Part shown: in pieces, positions 35,279 to 45,863 of the stretch
Layout of the letters: the number at the start of each line of letters is the position of its first letter
Numbering within the stretch: position 1 is the stretch's first letter
DNA from: Treponema bryantii
Lineage (GTDB): Bacteria; Spirochaetota; Spirochaetia; Treponematales; Treponemataceae
Direction of reading: 5' to 3'
Assembly (NCBI GenBank): GCA_015061465.1
Contig: SUWN01000007.1
Coordinates: 1-64,000, forward strand
Length of the DNA: 64,000 nt
Notes under the pieces: generated by a model
Told to the model about the DNA's origin: nothing
Databases searched by the model: none
Seen by the model: the letters and a program-made list of their open reading frames with translations, nothing else
Program-made: the position numbers and the translations under genes

Positions 35279-36613
35279 TTACAAATTTCGTGATCTAATT
35301 TTGCCCTTTTTTGTCAATCCATCGTGATGATGCATTTTCAAGAGAGCTTCAACTTGACTCATTGTATCAAGGTCAACTCCAACCATGATGATAAGTGAAG
35401 TACCACCCATCAACATTGCAATTTGTTGTGGGAATCCAAACAAATGCTGAATTACTGTTGGAATAACTGCTATAAAAGCAAGGAACAATGAACCAGGTAA
35501 TATAAGTCTGTTCAATATTTTCTGCAAATATTCTTCTGTTTTATCACTACGAACACCAGGAATCGAGCCGCCGTTTTCTCTGATATTTTTTGCTATTTCT
35601 GTAGGGTTCAGTGTAACCTGAGTGTAGAAGTAAGCAAAGAAGATAATAAGAAGAACTAACAGAACGTTGTATCCCCATCCTGCTGGATTCAAAAATCTTG
35701 AAAGAGCAGCAACCCATTTCGAAGAGTTTTGACCTTGAGCAAAAGTTGATACTAAAGATAATGGCAAAGTAAGAATAGAAGAAGCAAAAATCAAAGGAAT
35801 TACATTTGAAGGATTAACCTTGAATGGAATGTAAGTACTTTGACCACCGTACATTTTTCTTCCTACAACACGCTTTGCATAGTGTACAGGAATTTTTCTC
35901 TGTCCAGATTCTTCATATATTACTAAAGCAATTATCGCAATATACATGATTAAAACAAGGATAACAAATACAAGTTGTACTTCGCCAGAACTTACTTTTT
36001 GAGAAAGTTCAATTATTGCATTTGGCAAGCGAGCAACAATACCTGCAAAAATCATCATTGAAACACCATTTCCAATACCACGAGCTGTAATCTGATCACC
36101 AAGCCAAATAGTAACCATAGATCCAGTTGTAACTGTTAGCATTGTGAGCAAAGTATATGAAAGTTGACTATCTAACACTACACAACCAGGGATACTATTA
36201 GCATAAACAGTAACACCGTAAGATTGAATCAAACAAACAATAATAGTACCTATTCTTGAATAGAATGCAATCTTACGCTGTCCGCCATCTTCTTGAGATA
36301 TACGTTTAAGAGCTGGGAAAATAATCACAGCAAGCTGCATAATAATCTGAGTGGAGATGTAAGGCATTACACCGAGCATTAAAACAGAGAAGTTTGAGAA
36401 TGCTCCTCCAACAAAGAAGTCCATGTAACTAGCGAACGCATTGTTATTTTGCGCTGCTAAATCGTCAAAGTATTTAAGTAAAACGCTTGCATCAATTCCT
36501 GGCATAGTAATTACACTACCAAGTCTAAAAACAGCCAAGATAATTAATGTAAAAAATAAGCGTTCTCTAATTTCTTTAACTTTAAACATATTTACAATTG
36601 GATTGCTTGCCAT
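35279..36613 (-). CDS. secY: Preprotein translocase subunit SecY
   Basis: A 444-aa channel protein with ten membrane segments. The family motifs include GSVITMPGIDASVL near the start, the pore and plug region, and the cytoplasmic loop with YTQVTLNPTEIAKNIRENGG. GGAG precedes the ATG. It partners with SecE (59634). It sits after rplO as usual. Confidence 0.98.
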   Translation of the reverse strand: MASNPIVNMFKVKEIRERLFFTLIILAVFRLGSVITMPGIDASVLLKYFDDLAAQNNNAFASYMDFFVGGAFSNFSVLMLGVMPYISTQIIMQLAVIIFPALKRISQEDGGQRKIAFYSRIGTIIVCLIQSYGVTVYANSIPGCVVLDSQLSYTLLTMLTVTTGSMVTIWLGDQITARGIGNGVSMMIFAGIVARLPNAIIELSQKVSSGEVQLVFVILVLIMYIAIIALVIYEESGQRKIPVHYAKRVVGRKMYGGQSTYIPFKVNPSNVIPLIFASSILTLPLSLVSTFAQGQNSSKWVAALSRFLNPAGWGYNVLLVLLIIFFAYFYTQVTLNPTEIAKNIRENGGSIPGVRSDKTEEYLQKILNRLILPGSLFLAFIAVIPTVIQHLFGFPQQIAMLMGGTSLIIMVGVDLDTMSQVEALLKMHHHDGLTKKGKIRSRNL

Positions 36614-36627
36614 GTTCTACTCCGCTT

Positions 36628-37110
36628 TTATTCGTTATTTTCTGCTGATTTAGCTTCAACGATAGAAACTGAACCACCAGCTTTTTCGATTTTTTCTTTT
36701 GCAGATGCAGAAACTTTATCAACGATTACAGTAAGTTTTTTTGCAATATCCCCATTTCCAAGGATTTTTACTAAAGAACTTGATTTCTTAGAAATAAAGC
36801 CTTTTGCAGCAAGTGCAGCTTTATCTACTGTTTCACCATCGTTAAATTTTGCATCTAACTGATCAAGGTTGATACAAACATATTCCTTCTTGAAAGGATA
36901 GTTTGAGAAACCTTTCATTGCAATACGTCTGTAAAGAGGCATCTGTCCACCTTCAAAACCTACATAAGTTTTTCCACCTGAACGAGATTGTTGTCCTTTA
37001 TTACCTTTACCAGCTGTTGAACCAAGTCCTGAAGAAGAACCACGTCCAACGCGTTTTGGTTTTTTATTAGCGCCCTGAGGAGCACTAAGAATTGGATTAT
37101 ATTCAGCCAT
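36628..37110 (-). CDS. rplO: 50S ribosomal protein L15
   Basis: At 160 aa it has the Gly- and basic-rich N-terminus (KKPKRVGRGSSSGLGSTAGK). The ATG at 37110, one base after the rpmD stop and with GGAG 8 nt upstream, is preferred to the ATG at 37125 inside rpmD. Confidence 0.97.
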   Translation of the reverse strand: MAEYNPILSAPQGANKKPKRVGRGSSSGLGSTAGKGNKGQQSRSGGKTYVGFEGGQMPLYRRIAMKGFSNYPFKKEYVCINLDQLDAKFNDGETVDKAALAAKGFISKKSSSLVKILGNGDIAKKLTVIVDKVSASAKEKIEKAGGSVSIVEAKSAENNE

Positions 37111-37111
37111 A

Positions 37112-37300
37112 TTAGATCTCCTCAACTTTTACTAAATGAGCTACAGAAGCAATCATTCCACGAACAGAATCGCAATCATTGTGAATTACAGAAGAACTAA
37201 TCTTCTTTAATCCAAGACTACGTACTGTAGCAACTTTAGCAGGCTTTTGACCTATTGTACTTCTAATTAATGTAACTTTTAACTGTTTTGCTTTAGCCAT
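37112..37300 (-). CDS. rpmD: 50S ribosomal protein L30
   Basis: A 62-aa protein with the short L30 fold (LKVTLIRSTIGQKPAKVATV). It is present in the usual rpsE-rpmD-rplO order. Some bacteria lack it. Confidence 0.96.
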   Translation of the reverse strand: MAKAKQLKVTLIRSTIGQKPAKVATVRSLGLKKISSSVIHNDCDSVRGMIASVAHLVKVEEI

Positions 37301-37303
37301 ACA

Positions 37304-37819
37304 TTAACCCCACAACTCATCAAGAGTTTTACCTCTGTTTGCTGCAATTTTCTTTGCATCCATCAATTTAGAAATAGCATCGAAAGTTGCACGAACAACA
37401 TTTACTGCAGAACTTGATCCTAATGATTTAGAAAGCAAGTCAGTTGCACCAGCAGCATCCATGATAGCACGAACTGTACCACCAGCAATAATACCAGTAC
37501 CCGAACATGCAGGTTTTAGAAGTACTGAAGAACTCTTATATTTTCCAATGATTTCATGTGGCAAAGTACCATTTTTCATTGGGATATAGATAAGATTTCT
37601 TTTAGCACGATCAATGCTCTTTTTAATTGCTTCAGATACATCGTTAGCTTTACCAAGTCCGTATCCTACGCGACCTTTTTGATCTCCAACAACAGTAAGA
37701 GCAGAGAAAGACATACGACGTCCACCTTTTACTGTCTTACATGTTCTGTTGAGAGTTACGAGTTTTTCAACAAACTCTTTTTCTCTTGGTTCTTTATCAA
37801 AGTTTTTCTGATGTTCCAT
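37304..37819 (-). CDS. rpsE: 30S ribosomal protein S5
   Basis: A 171-aa decoding-fidelity protein with the double-stranded RNA-binding N domain (VKGGRRMSFSALTVVGD) and the GTGIIAGG C domain. Confidence 0.98.
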   Translation of the reverse strand: MEHQKNFDKEPREKEFVEKLVTLNRTCKTVKGGRRMSFSALTVVGDQKGRVGYGLGKANDVSEAIKKSIDRAKRNLIYIPMKNGTLPHEIIGKYKSSSVLLKPACSGTGIIAGGTVRAIMDAAGATDLLSKSLGSSSAVNVVRATFDAISKLMDAKKIAANRGKTLDELWG

Positions 37820-37827
37820 AATAACTC

Positions 37828-38190
37828 CTAGAAATCAATCCCGGCTTTACGGGTACCATCAGCGAGAGCTTTAACAACACCATGGTACAAGTAACCATTT
37901 CTGTCAAAAACAACTTTAGAGATGTTTTTATCCTTAAGGCGTGCACCTAAAGCTTCACCAAGTTTTGCAGCACCTTCAATTGTAGGTTTTACATCTGCAA
38001 ATTCTTTTTCTAATGTTGAAATAGAAGCTAAAGTTTTACCTTCATCATCATTAATAACTTGTACAGAAAGATTTTTGTTACTTCTTGTAACTGTCATTCT
38101 TGGTCTTTCTGCTGTTCCGTAGATTGACTTACGAATGTGAATTTTTCTGTGCAAGCGTTTTCTATTTTTATCATTCAGTTTCTTTAACAT
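37828..38190 (-). CDS. rplR: 50S ribosomal protein L18
   Basis: A 120-aa 5S rRNA-binding protein with the [20 protein letters not shown] start and the [20 protein letters not shown] end. No unusual features. Confidence 0.98.
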   Translation of the reverse strand: MLKKLNDKNRKRLHRKIHIRKSIYGTAERPRMTVTRSNKNLSVQVINDDEGKTLASISTLEKEFADVKPTIEGAAKLGEALGARLKDKNISKVVFDRNGYLYHGVVKALADGTRKAGIDF

Positions 38191-38199
38191 AGCTTCACC

Positions 38200-38739
38200 T
38201 TATTTTACACCTGTCTTACCGACTTTGCGTCTAATAACTTCAGTTTCATAGCGAATACCTTTTCCTTTATAAGGTTCTGGTTTACGCAATTTGCGAAGCT
38301 GAGCACTGAATTCACCAACTTTTTGTTTATCAACACCAGAAATTGTAACTTTACCTGCAGCATCTGCAACAACAGTAAGTCCTTCTGGGATAATAGCAAT
38401 ATAGTCAGTAGAATAACCAAGGTTCATAACAAGTTCATTACCTTTTACTTCAGCACGATATCCAACACCATTGATAATTAATGTTTTTGAGAAACCTTCT
38501 GAAACACCTTTAACCATATTTGCAACAAGACTTCTGTAAAGACCATGGTCTGCATTAGCCTGTTTTGTATCGTTTAAAGTTGTAAGAATAACTTCACTGC
38601 CTTGAACTTCAATTTTGATATTGTTGCTAAAATTTTGTTTCATTTCACCTTTTGGGCCTTTAATTGAAACAACATTATCAACAACAGTTACTGTTACACC
38701 TGCTGGAATAGCAACAGGAAGTTTACCTACTTTAGACAT
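38200..38739 (-). CDS. rplF: 50S ribosomal protein L6
   Basis: A 179-aa protein of two related beta domains. It begins SKVGKLPVAIPAGVTVTV and ends with the RKPEPYKGKGIRYETE motif near the sarcin-ricin loop. Confidence 0.98.
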   Translation of the reverse strand: MSKVGKLPVAIPAGVTVTVVDNVVSIKGPKGEMKQNFSNNIKIEVQGSEVILTTLNDTKQANADHGLYRSLVANMVKGVSEGFSKTLIINGVGYRAEVKGNELVMNLGYSTDYIAIIPEGLTVVADAAGKVTISGVDKQKVGEFSAQLRKLRKPEPYKGKGIRYETEVIRRKVGKTGVK

Positions 38740-38754
38740 ACTTTCTGCCCCCTA

Positions 38755-39153
38755 TTACCAAACTGTGCAAATTAATTCACCACCAACCATTTTTTCTGCA
38801 GCTTTTCTACCAGTTGTAACACCAGAAGATGTAGAAACAATGATTGTACCATAACCGTTGTAAACACGTGGTAAATCTTTATAACCAGAATAAACACGGC
38901 GACCTGGTGTAGAAATCTTTTTAACACCATGAATTACCGGATTATTTTCATCATCATATTTTAAGAAAATACGAAGTGTGTTATGTCCATCTTCTTGAAC
39001 TTTCTTAAAATTCTTAATATAACCTTCAGTTTTCAGAATCTTCACGATTTCGAGTTTCAACTTAGAAGCTGGAACATCTACTTTCTCGTGGCGGGCCATA
39101 GCCGCATTCCGAACCTTTGTTAGCATATCTGCTACTGGATCTGATGCACTCAT
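38755..39153 (-). CDS. rpsH: 30S ribosomal protein S8
   Basis: A 132-aa 16S-binding protein ([14 protein letters not shown]-terminal [17 protein letters not shown]). In E. coli it is the feedback regulator of the spc operon. No S8-site mimic was identified here near rplE. Confidence 0.98.
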   Translation of the reverse strand: MSASDPVADMLTKVRNAAMARHEKVDVPASKLKLEIVKILKTEGYIKNFKKVQEDGHNTLRIFLKYDDENNPVIHGVKKISTPGRRVYSGYKDLPRVYNGYGTIIVSTSSGVTTGRKAAEKMVGGELICTVW

Positions 39154-39167
39154 TTTATACTCCTACC

Positions 39168-39389
39168 CTACCAACTTGATTTTGTAACGCCTGGAAGAAG
39201 GCCTTCACTTGCTAATTTACGGAAGCAAAGACGACACATCTTGAACTTACGTAAATATCCACGTGGACGACCGCAAATCTGACAACGATTGTATTCTCTT
39301 GTAGATGGTTTAAAGTCTTTTGTTCCTTTTTCACCTACAGAATACTTTTGTTTGCGGGCTGCTTTAATAATCATTGATTTCTTAGCCAT
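39168..39389 (-). CDS. rpsN: 30S ribosomal protein S14, zinc type with insertion
   Basis: Zinc-binding form with CQICGRP and CRLCFRKLA pairs and the GVTKSSW end. The length is 73 aa against about 61 in common zinc-type S14. The extra residues lie in the N-terminal third (about 15-30, VGEKGTKDF). Confidence 0.96.
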   Translation of the reverse strand: MAKKSMIIKAARKQKYSVGEKGTKDFKPSTREYNRCQICGRPRGYLRKFKMCRLCFRKLASEGLLPGVTKSSW

Positions 39390-39400
39390 GACTTCTCACC

Positions 39401-39952
39401 CTATTTCCGGAACGGCATGTTAAACTTGGTCAACAAAGATTTTGCTTCTGCATCTGTCTTTGCACTTGTTACGATTGTAATATTCATACCAGCAATCTTA
39501 GTGATTTTATCAAAGTCGATTTCTGGGAAAATAATTTGTTCAGTAACACCAAGAGAAAAATTTCCATGTCCATCAAAACCAGTAGCTTTGATACCACGGA
39601 AGTCCTTTACACGTGGGAGTGAAACATTGATCAAGCGGTCCAAGAATTCATACATAATTGTTCCGCGCAATGTTACCATTGCACCCACTTCATTACCCTC
39701 ACGAAGTTTGAAGTTAGCTATACTCTTCTTTGCTCTTGTTTTAACAGCTTTCTGACCTGTAATTTGTGTCAAGTCAGCAACTGCGGCATCAAGAAGTTTC
39801 TTATTTGTGAGAGCTTCACCTACACCCATACTTACAACAATCTTTTTAATTGCAGGAATCTGCATTGGGCTTGTGTAATTAAACTCTTTTACAAGAGCTG
39901 GTGCGATTTCGTCTTTATAGACTTTCTTAAGCCGAGGTACGTAATTATCCAT
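39401..39952 (-). CDS. rplE: 50S ribosomal protein L5
   Basis: A 183-aa 5S rRNA-binding protein. The ATG at 39952 overlaps the rplX stop by 1 nt and gives the family start ([16 protein letters not shown]). The ATG at 39970 lies within rplX. The FGIDFDKI-type end is replaced here by [13 protein letters not shown], within family variation. Confidence 0.97.
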   Translation of the reverse strand: MDNYVPRLKKVYKDEIAPALVKEFNYTSPMQIPAIKKIVVSMGVGEALTNKKLLDAAVADLTQITGQKAVKTRAKKSIANFKLREGNEVGAMVTLRGTIMYEFLDRLINVSLPRVKDFRGIKATGFDGHGNFSLGVTEQIIFPEIDFDKITKIAGMNITIVTSAKTDAEAKSLLTKFNMPFRK

Positions 39953-40266
39953 TACAAGATATCTCCACATTTACGACATACGCGAACTTTTTTGTCGCCG
40001 TCGATTTTATAACCAATTTTTGTTGGACCGCATTTTTTACATACGATTGCAACATTTGAAATATTAAGAGGTGCTTCGATTTCAGCGATACCGCCTTGAT
40101 CTTGCTGACTCTTTTTTCTCATTGCTTTTTTAACAATGTTTACACCTGATACAATAACTGTTTCTTTTTTAAGGTTTACAGAAACTACAGAGCCTCTTTT
40201 ACCTTTATCTTTTCCAGCTATTACCTGTACAGTATCGTTCTTATGGATTTTTGATTTCTTTAACAT
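39952..40266 (-). CDS. rplX: 50S ribosomal protein L24
   Basis: A 104-aa assembly-initiator protein with the KOW motif ([19 protein letters not shown]). The C-terminal part has two CxxC-like pairs (VCKKCGP and VCRKCGD), as in many non-enterobacterial L24. Confidence 0.98.
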   Translation of the reverse strand: MLKKSKIHKNDTVQVIAGKDKGKRGSVVSVNLKKETVIVSGVNIVKKAMRKKSQQDQGGIAEIEAPLNISNVAIVCKKCGPTKIGYKIDGDKKVRVCRKCGDIL

Positions 40267-40277
40267 TCAATAACTCC

Positions 40278-40646
40278 TTATAGAACTTCTGGAGCCAAAG
40301 ATATGATTTTCATAAAATCCATATCACGAAGCTCACGAGCTACAGGTCCAAAAATACGTTTTCCTTTTGGGTTTTTATTATCATCAACAATAACACAAGC
40401 GTTATCATCAAAACGAATATAAGTTCCATCAGGACGACGATATTCTTTAGCTTGGCGTACAATTACAGCTTTAGCTATTGAACCTTTTTTAATAGTAGAA
40501 GTAGGGATTGCATCCTTTACTGCTACAACCACGATATCGCCAATACCAGCGTATCTACGATGTGAACCGCCGATAACTTTAATACACTGAACAATTTTTG
40601 CTCCGGAGTTATCAGCAACATTCATACAAGATTGCATTTGAATCAT
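40278..40646 (-). CDS. rplN: 50S ribosomal protein L14
   Basis: A 122-aa subunit-interface protein with the typical start [17 protein letters not shown] and [11 protein letters not shown] near the end. Confidence 0.98.
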   Translation of the reverse strand: MIQMQSCMNVADNSGAKIVQCIKVIGGSHRRYAGIGDIVVVAVKDAIPTSTIKKGSIAKAVIVRQAKEYRRPDGTYIRFDDNACVIVDDNKNPKGKRIFGPVARELRDMDFMKIISLAPEVL

Positions 40647-40661
40647 AATTCAACTCCTCGC

Positions 40662-40937
40662 TTATTTAGCACGTTCAACGATTTCTGCAAGACGCCAGCA
40701 TTTATTTTTGCTTAATGGTCTGCATTCAACGATTCGTACAGTATCACCTACATGAGCTTCATTATTTTCATCGTGAGCCATGTATTTTTTAGTTCTAGTA
40801 ACATATTTCTTGTAAAGGCGATCCATTTTTTTAGTTGCAATAGTTACTACAATAGTTTTATCCATTTTTTCACTAGTTACAAGACCAACAAATGAACGTT
40901 TTGCAGCCTTTACAGTCTGAACAGTTTTTTCTTCCAC
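40662..40937 (-). CDS. rpsQ: 30S ribosomal protein S17
   Basis: A 91-aa OB-fold protein ([34 protein letters not shown]). It is in the standard position between rpmC and rplN. Confidence 0.98.
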   Translation of the reverse strand: MEEKTVQTVKAAKRSFVGLVTSEKMDKTIVVTIATKKMDRLYKKYVTRTKKYMAHDENNEAHVGDTVRIVECRPLSKNKCWRLAEIVERAK

Positions 40938-40947
40938 GGTTCAGCTC

Positions 40948-41160
40948 CTACTTATTATCTTCAGCATTTTTTTTCTGCTGAATAAATGTATTCAAACGTG
41001 CAATTTCTCTACGCATTGTACGTTTCTGCATTGGATTATCTACATGTGAAATCACCATTTTAAAACGGAGATCCATGTATTCTCTTTTAAGCTCATCACG
41101 TTTAGCAACTAGTTCTTTATAAGATAATTCTTTATCATTTTTCTTTTTTGAATCAGCCAT
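40948..41160 (-). CDS. rpmC: 50S ribosomal protein L29
   Basis: A 70-aa helical protein near the tunnel exit (ELVAKRDELKREYMDLRFKM), preceded by a short Lys/Asp-rich N-terminal stretch. Confidence 0.97.
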   Translation of the reverse strand: MADSKKKNDKELSYKELVAKRDELKREYMDLRFKMVISHVDNPMQKRTMRREIARLNTFIQQKKNAEDNK

Positions 41161-41170
41161 CTTATTCCTC

Positions 41171-41590
41171 CTAGTCTTGTGTTGGCTTATAAGCTATTTT
41201 TGTTTTAACTGGTAATTTACTTGCAGCAAGTTCAAGAGCTCTGTGAGCTACTTTCAAATCTACACCACCAATTTCAAACAAAATCATTCCTGGTTTTAGA
41301 ACAGCAGCCCAATGATCTGGAGCTCCTTTTCCCTTACCCATACGAACTTCGGCAGGTTTCTTTGAAATCGGTTTATCAGGGAAAACACGAATCCAAACAT
41401 CACCTTTTCTTTCCAATTTACGGTTGATAGCAACACGGGCAGCTTCAATAATTCTTGTATTCAACCATGTTGGTTCCATAGCAACAAGTGCTATATCACC
41501 GAAATCTATGTTATTATCACGAGTTGCGAAACCTTTTTCGCGACCGCGTTGCACTTTACGGTGCTTAACTCTTTTAGGTGCGAGTGGCAT
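41171..41590 (-). CDS. rplP: 50S ribosomal protein L16
   Basis: A 139-aa peptidyl-transferase-region protein ([35 protein letters not shown]). It starts 3 bp after rpsC ends. Confidence 0.98.
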   Translation of the reverse strand: MPLAPKRVKHRKVQRGREKGFATRDNNIDFGDIALVAMEPTWLNTRIIEAARVAINRKLERKGDVWIRVFPDKPISKKPAEVRMGKGKGAPDHWAAVLKPGMILFEIGGVDLKVAHRALELAASKLPVKTKIAYKPTQD

Positions 41591-41593
41591 ACA

Positions 41594-42340
41594 TTAACTC
41601 CTTGCCTTTTTAGCAGGTTCTGAACCTTCGTTCTTATCTTGTGAAGCACCTTGACGATTGCGTCTTGGTTTCTTTACAAGTTGTCCTGCATCTTCGTTAT
41701 GCTCAACACCATAGTTCATACCATTATAAACCCATACTTTAATACCGATTTTTCCGTATGTAGTAAGAGCTGCGTATGTTCCATAGTCGATATCAGCACG
41801 AAGAGTGTGAAGAGGAACACGTCCTTCTTTATGTTCTTCTGTACGGGACATATCTGCACCGCCAAGACGACCACTTAGACGAACCTTAATACCCTGTGCA
41901 CCTGCTCTCATAGCATTACTTACAGCTTGTTTCATTGCTTTTCTGAATGAACCACGTCCAACAAGCTGACGACCAATATTCTGTGCAATCAAACTAGCAT
42001 TCAAATCAGCACGTTTAATTTCTTTGATCTTAATTTGAACTTTTTTTGTCAATTGCTTTTGAATATCTGCACTTATTTTTTCAATAGATGCACCTTTTAC
42101 ACCAATAATTACACCTGGGCGAGCAGTGTGAATTACGATTGTTACACGCTGTGGATGACGAACAATTTCGATCTCAGCAATATCAGCATTTTTGCATTCA
42201 GGAAGTTCAGAAACTAAATTTCTGATTTTAATATCTTCAAGAACTAAATCTGCATATTCACGAGGATCTGCATACCAGCGTGATTGCCATGTTTTGTTTA
42301 CACCTAAGCGTAAACCAATAGGATTAACTTTCTGACCCAC
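41594..42340 (-). CDS. rpsC: 30S ribosomal protein S3
   Basis: A 248-aa protein with KH domain ([18 protein letters not shown]). The start is GTG at 42340, giving the family start [12 protein letters not shown] with GGGGGA upstream. The ATG at 42364 lies inside rplV. The last 25 residues are a basic, low-complexity tail. Confidence 0.97.
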   Translation of the reverse strand: MGQKVNPIGLRLGVNKTWQSRWYADPREYADLVLEDIKIRNLVSELPECKNADIAEIEIVRHPQRVTIVIHTARPGVIIGVKGASIEKISADIQKQLTKKVQIKIKEIKRADLNASLIAQNIGRQLVGRGSFRKAMKQAVSNAMRAGAQGIKVRLSGRLGGADMSRTEEHKEGRVPLHTLRADIDYGTYAALTTYGKIGIKVWVYNGMNYGVEHNEDAGQLVKKPRRNRQGASQDKNEGSEPAKKARS

Positions 42341-42341
42341 T

Positions 42342-42698
42342 TTATTCCCCCGCCTTCTCGTCAACGATGACGGTTATATGACACATACGTTTTAGAAGTT
42401 GATCTGCACGACCACGAGCACGGAACCAAACTCTTTTAAGTCTTGGACCTTCATCAATTCTAATTTCTTTTACGTAGAGCATATCTTCATCTAACTTGCT
42501 ATTCAAATTAAGGGCATTTGCTGCTGCAGATTTTAATGTAGAACTAATTAATTTTGCACCTTTTTGTGGCATGTTAGCCAAAATAGCCATAGCTTCCGAA
42601 TAGGACTTCTGATTAATTACACGAGCAACTGGACGAACCTTTGTTGGAGATGCAATCAGGAATTTTGAAGTGGCTACATAACCTTTTCTTTCAGCCAT
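42342..42698 (-). CDS. rplV: 50S ribosomal protein L22
   Basis: A 118-aa tunnel protein ([17 protein letters not shown]; the [18 protein letters not shown] loop region). The ATG at 42698, with GGTGGA upstream, is preferred to the one three codons before. Confidence 0.97.
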   Translation of the reverse strand: MAERKGYVATSKFLIASPTKVRPVARVINQKSYSEAMAILANMPQKGAKLISSTLKSAAANALNLNSKLDEDMLYVKEIRIDEGPRLKRVWFRARGRADQLLKRMCHITVIVDEKAGE

Positions 42699-42711
42699 AA
42701 TATCCACCTAC

Positions 42712-42996
42712 CTATTTCTTGCCTTTTCCGGCTGTTTTATCTGAACCATGGCCGCGATATGTACGAGTTGGAGCAAACTCACCAAGTTTGTGACCAACTA
42801 AGTTTTCTGTAATGTACACTGGAATCCATGATTTACCATTATACACAGAAATAGTATTACCAACCATTTCTGGGATTATTGTAGAGCAGCGAGAATATGT
42901 TTTAATCATTTTCTTGTCTGCTTCTTTATTCATTGCTTGAACCTTTTTGTAAAGTGATTTTTCTACAAAAGGTCCTTTCTTAACAGATCTTGACAC
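42712..42996 (-). CDS. rpsS: 30S ribosomal protein S19
   Basis: A 94-aa head protein ([33 protein letters not shown]). It starts with GTG at 42996, after AGGAG. Confidence 0.98.
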   Translation of the reverse strand: MSRSVKKGPFVEKSLYKKVQAMNKEADKKMIKTYSRCSTIIPEMVGNTISVYNGKSWIPVYITENLVGHKLGEFAPTRTYRGHGSDKTAGKGKK

Positions 42997-43013
42997 AGTT
43001 ATCTCCTATGCAA

Positions 43014-43838
43014 CTACTTCTTGCGACGAGAAACGATGAACTTACTAGAGTTCTTTCTCTTGTTGCGAGTCTGGTAACCTTTACAAGGCTGTCCCCAAGG
43101 AGTAACAGGGTTACGTCCTTTACCAGCACCTTCACCACCACCAAGTGGGTGATCAACAGGGTTCATAGCCATACCACGTACAGTTGGTCTAACACCGAGC
43201 CAACGTCTGTGACCAGCTTTACCAAGCTTAACATTCATGTGTTCTTCGTTTCCAACAACACCGATTGTTGCATAGCATTTACCATTGATCTTTCTCATTT
43301 CACTTGAAGGCAAACGAACGATAACGTAATCACCTTCACGACCTGCAATCATTGCACTTGCACCAGCAGAACGAACTAATTGTCCACCCGAGCCTAATGT
43401 AAGTTCAATATTGTGAATTGTAAAACCTACTGGAATTGCATTTAGAGGAAGTGCATTTCCAACAGTTGGAGTTGCATTTTCGCCAGACATAATTTTTTGT
43501 CCAACCTGCAATCCTTTTGGAGCGATGATATAACGTTTATCACCGTCTGCATAATAAATCAAAGCAATATTAGCACTTCTGTTTGGATCGTATTCAATTG
43601 ATTTTACAGTTCCAGGAATTCCATACTTATTGCGTTTGAAATCTATTTCACGATAGCGTCTCTTGTGTCCACCACCCTGATGACGTACAGAAATACGTCC
43701 ACCAGCGCCGCGCCCAGCATGAGACTTTTTACCTGACACCAAAGTTTTCTCGGGTCTATCGGTTGTCAGTTCATCTCTACGCAAGTCAACACGTCCACGT
43801 GTACCTGCTGTCATTGGCTTATATACTTTAAGAGCCAT
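43014..43838 (-). CDS. rplB: 50S ribosomal protein L2
   Basis: A 274-aa protein near the peptidyl transferase centre. The conserved [20 protein letters not shown] stretch contains the functionally important histidine region. Confidence 0.99.
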   Translation of the reverse strand: MALKVYKPMTAGTRGRVDLRRDELTTDRPEKTLVSGKKSHAGRGAGGRISVRHQGGGHKRRYREIDFKRNKYGIPGTVKSIEYDPNRSANIALIYYADGDKRYIIAPKGLQVGQKIMSGENATPTVGNALPLNAIPVGFTIHNIELTLGSGGQLVRSAGASAMIAGREGDYVIVRLPSSEMRKINGKCYATIGVVGNEEHMNVKLGKAGHRRWLGVRPTVRGMAMNPVDHPLGGGEGAGKGRNPVTPWGQPCKGYQTRNKRKNSSKFIVSRRKK

Positions 43839-43863
43839 TTTATTCCCCTTAGTCTACTTGGAC

Positions 43864-44148
43864 TTAAACACCTTCAAATGCTGAGATTGTCTCACCATCA
43901 GCAACACGAACGATTGCTTTTTTGTACGAAGATGTACGACCAGGTTTTCCACGAAGTCGTTTCATTTTTCCAAGAACATTCATTGTTGTACAACTAACAA
44001 CTTTTACATTAAATAAAGTTTTTACAGCTTCTTTAATTTCTGTTTTAGTTGCATCTGGATGAACTATAAATACATATTTATTTTGTTCACGTAAAGCACT
44101 TGCTTTTTCTGAAACAACAGGCTCAATAAGAATATCTTCATATCTCAT
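43864..44148 (-). CDS. rplW: 50S ribosomal protein L23
   Basis: A 94-aa tunnel-exit protein that docks trigger factor and SRP (ILIEPVVSEKASALREQNKY). Its ATG shares one base with the rplD stop. Confidence 0.98.
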   Translation of the reverse strand: MRYEDILIEPVVSEKASALREQNKYVFIVHPDATKTEIKEAVKTLFNVKVVSCTTMNVLGKMKRLRGKPGRTSSYKKAIVRVADGETISAFEGV

Positions 44149-44786
44149 TATTTTGCCTCCTTATCTTCTGCATAAAAATCACAAAGATTTTTTACTGCAC
44201 TTTCAAGAGCTATAATTTTTCTTCCGTAGAACAAATCATGAGCATTAAGACGATTATACGAAAGGAATGTAAGGTTTGGAATATTTCTTCCAGCCTGTTT
44301 GATTTTTTCATCATCATCTTTCAAAATAAGAACAGTTCTTTCACCCTTAGCAAAATTGTTGAGAATTGCTACTAAATCTTTAGTTTTTCCACTTTCGATT
44401 GTAAAATCTTCAACAACTGTAAGTCTTTCACCTTGAGCATGCATACTTAAGATAGTTTTCATAGCAAGTCTCTTTTCCTTTTTAGGAATTGAGTAGCTAA
44501 AATCTCTTGGTTTTGGACCAAAAATAGTACCACCGCCAACTGTGATAGGTGATTTTTTATCACCACGACGAGCGTTACCAGTACCTTTTTGTTTGTAAGG
44601 TTTGTTGTTACTTCCGTGAACTTCAGAACGAGTTTTAGTACATGCAGTACCAACACGTTTATTTGCTAATTCATTTGTGATGGCATAATAAATAACATCA
44701 TCATTTACTGGGAGACCGAATACTTTATCATCTAAAGTGATTGTACGCAGTTCTTTACCAGAAGTTGAATATACTTTCTTTTCCAT
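44148..44786 (-). CDS. rplD: 50S ribosomal protein L4
   Basis: A 212-aa protein with the tunnel loop (KQKGTGNARRGDKKSP). In other bacteria L4 represses its own operon. Hairpins upstream of rplC are possible targets. Confidence 0.98.
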   Translation of the reverse strand: MEKKVYSTSGKELRTITLDDKVFGLPVNDDVIYYAITNELANKRVGTACTKTRSEVHGSNNKPYKQKGTGNARRGDKKSPITVGGGTIFGPKPRDFSYSIPKKEKRLAMKTILSMHAQGERLTVVEDFTIESGKTKDLVAILNNFAKGERTVLILKDDDEKIKQAGRNIPNLTFLSYNRLNAHDLFYGRKIIALESAVKNLCDFYAEDKEAK

Positions 44787-44796
44787 ATTCTATCTC

Positions 44797-45414
44797 CTAT
44801 TTCTTTACTGCGGACTTCACGATGAGTGTACAGTTTTTATTACCTGGAACAGCTCCGCGAACTAAAATTACATTCAATTCAGGATCAACTTTTACTATTT
44901 TAAGATTCTGTACTGTAACACGTCTGAATCCCATACGACCAGCCATTTTAATATTCTTAAAAGTGTGCTGTGGATTAATTGTTCCTGTACCACCAGCTTC
45001 ACGATGGAATTTTGAACCGTGTGTAGCACGTCCACCATGAAAGCCCCATCTCTTCATAACACCTTGAAAACCTTTACCTTTAGATGTAGCTGTTACATCC
45101 AAGAAACGGCAATTTTCAAAGAGTTCAAGACCAATAACATCTCCAACGTTAACTTCCTTTTCAAAATCACGAAATTCTTTTAACTTACGTTTTGGAGTAA
45201 TGTTTTCTGGGAATTGTCCGGCATATGCTTTACTTACTTTAGACTCTTTCATATCATCTAAACCAAGCACAACTGCATCATAACCGCAATTTTCCTTTGT
45301 TTTCTTAGCAACAACAACATTTGGTTCAACGTGGATCACGGTGACTGGAGTCAAATTTCCGCTTTCGTCGAATACCTGTGTCATGCCAATTTTTTTTGCA
45401 ATCAGACCTTTCAT
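44797..45414 (-). CDS. rplC: 50S ribosomal protein L3
   Basis: A 205-aa protein beginning GLIAKKIGMTQVFDESGNL. The loop near the catalytic centre reads RWGFHGGRATHGSKFHREAG. AAGGAG precedes the ATG. Confidence 0.98.
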   Translation of the reverse strand: MKGLIAKKIGMTQVFDESGNLTPVTVIHVEPNVVVAKKTKENCGYDAVVLGLDDMKESKVSKAYAGQFPENITPKRKLKEFRDFEKEVNVGDVIGLELFENCRFLDVTATSKGKGFQGVMKRWGFHGGRATHGSKFHREAGGTGTINPQHTFKNIKMAGRMGFRRVTVQNLKIVKVDPELNVILVRGAVPGNKNCTLIVKSAVKK

Positions 45415-45538
45415 TCTGATATTCTCCTTATTAGGACGATTGTTTTCTCTTAAAACAAACGCTCCTATTCAACAGGCCGCCATCCCAGATCCAAAGGGAC
45501 CGTACCTTTTTTTTATTTCAACCCACAAGGGTTTTTTA
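45415..45538 (-). promoter_or_regulatory. Structured leader between rpsJ and rplC
   Basis: On the minus strand two hairpins can be seen: AACCC/GGGTT with a 4-nt loop just after rpsJ, and TTGTTTT/AAAACAA with a 6-nt loop just before the rplC ribosome site. A GGTCCC/GGGA pair lies between. This 124-bp gap is far longer than others in the operon and is a candidate L4 control site. Confidence 0.4.
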
Positions 45539-45847
45539 CTATTGTGTGATTACTACATCAACACCGGCAGGTAGTTCAAGTTTCATCAAAGAATCCATTA
45601 CATCTTGTGAAGGATTCATAATATCAATAAGACGTTTATGTGTACGCATTTCAAATTGTTCACGTGATTTTTTATTTACGTGTGGTGAACGCAATACAGT
45701 AATCTTATTAATTCTTGTCGGAAGCGGGATAGGTCCTGAAACCTTTGCACCTGCCTTCTGAACAGTCTGCACGATGGCTTTAGCACTCTGGTCGATCAGT
45801 TCTACATCAAATGCACGAAGTCTGACACGAATCTTTCCATTAGCCAT
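45539..45847 (-). CDS. rpsJ: 30S ribosomal protein S10 (NusE)
   Basis: A 102-aa protein that also acts in antitermination ([40 protein letters not shown]). It is the first gene of the S10 operon, 62 bp after tuf. Confidence 0.98.
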   Translation of the reverse strand: MANGKIRVRLRAFDVELIDQSAKAIVQTVQKAGAKVSGPIPLPTRINKITVLRSPHVNKKSREQFEMRTHKRLIDIMNPSQDVMDSLMKLELPAGVDVVITQ

Positions 45848-45863
45848 TTTATTTTTACTCCTA

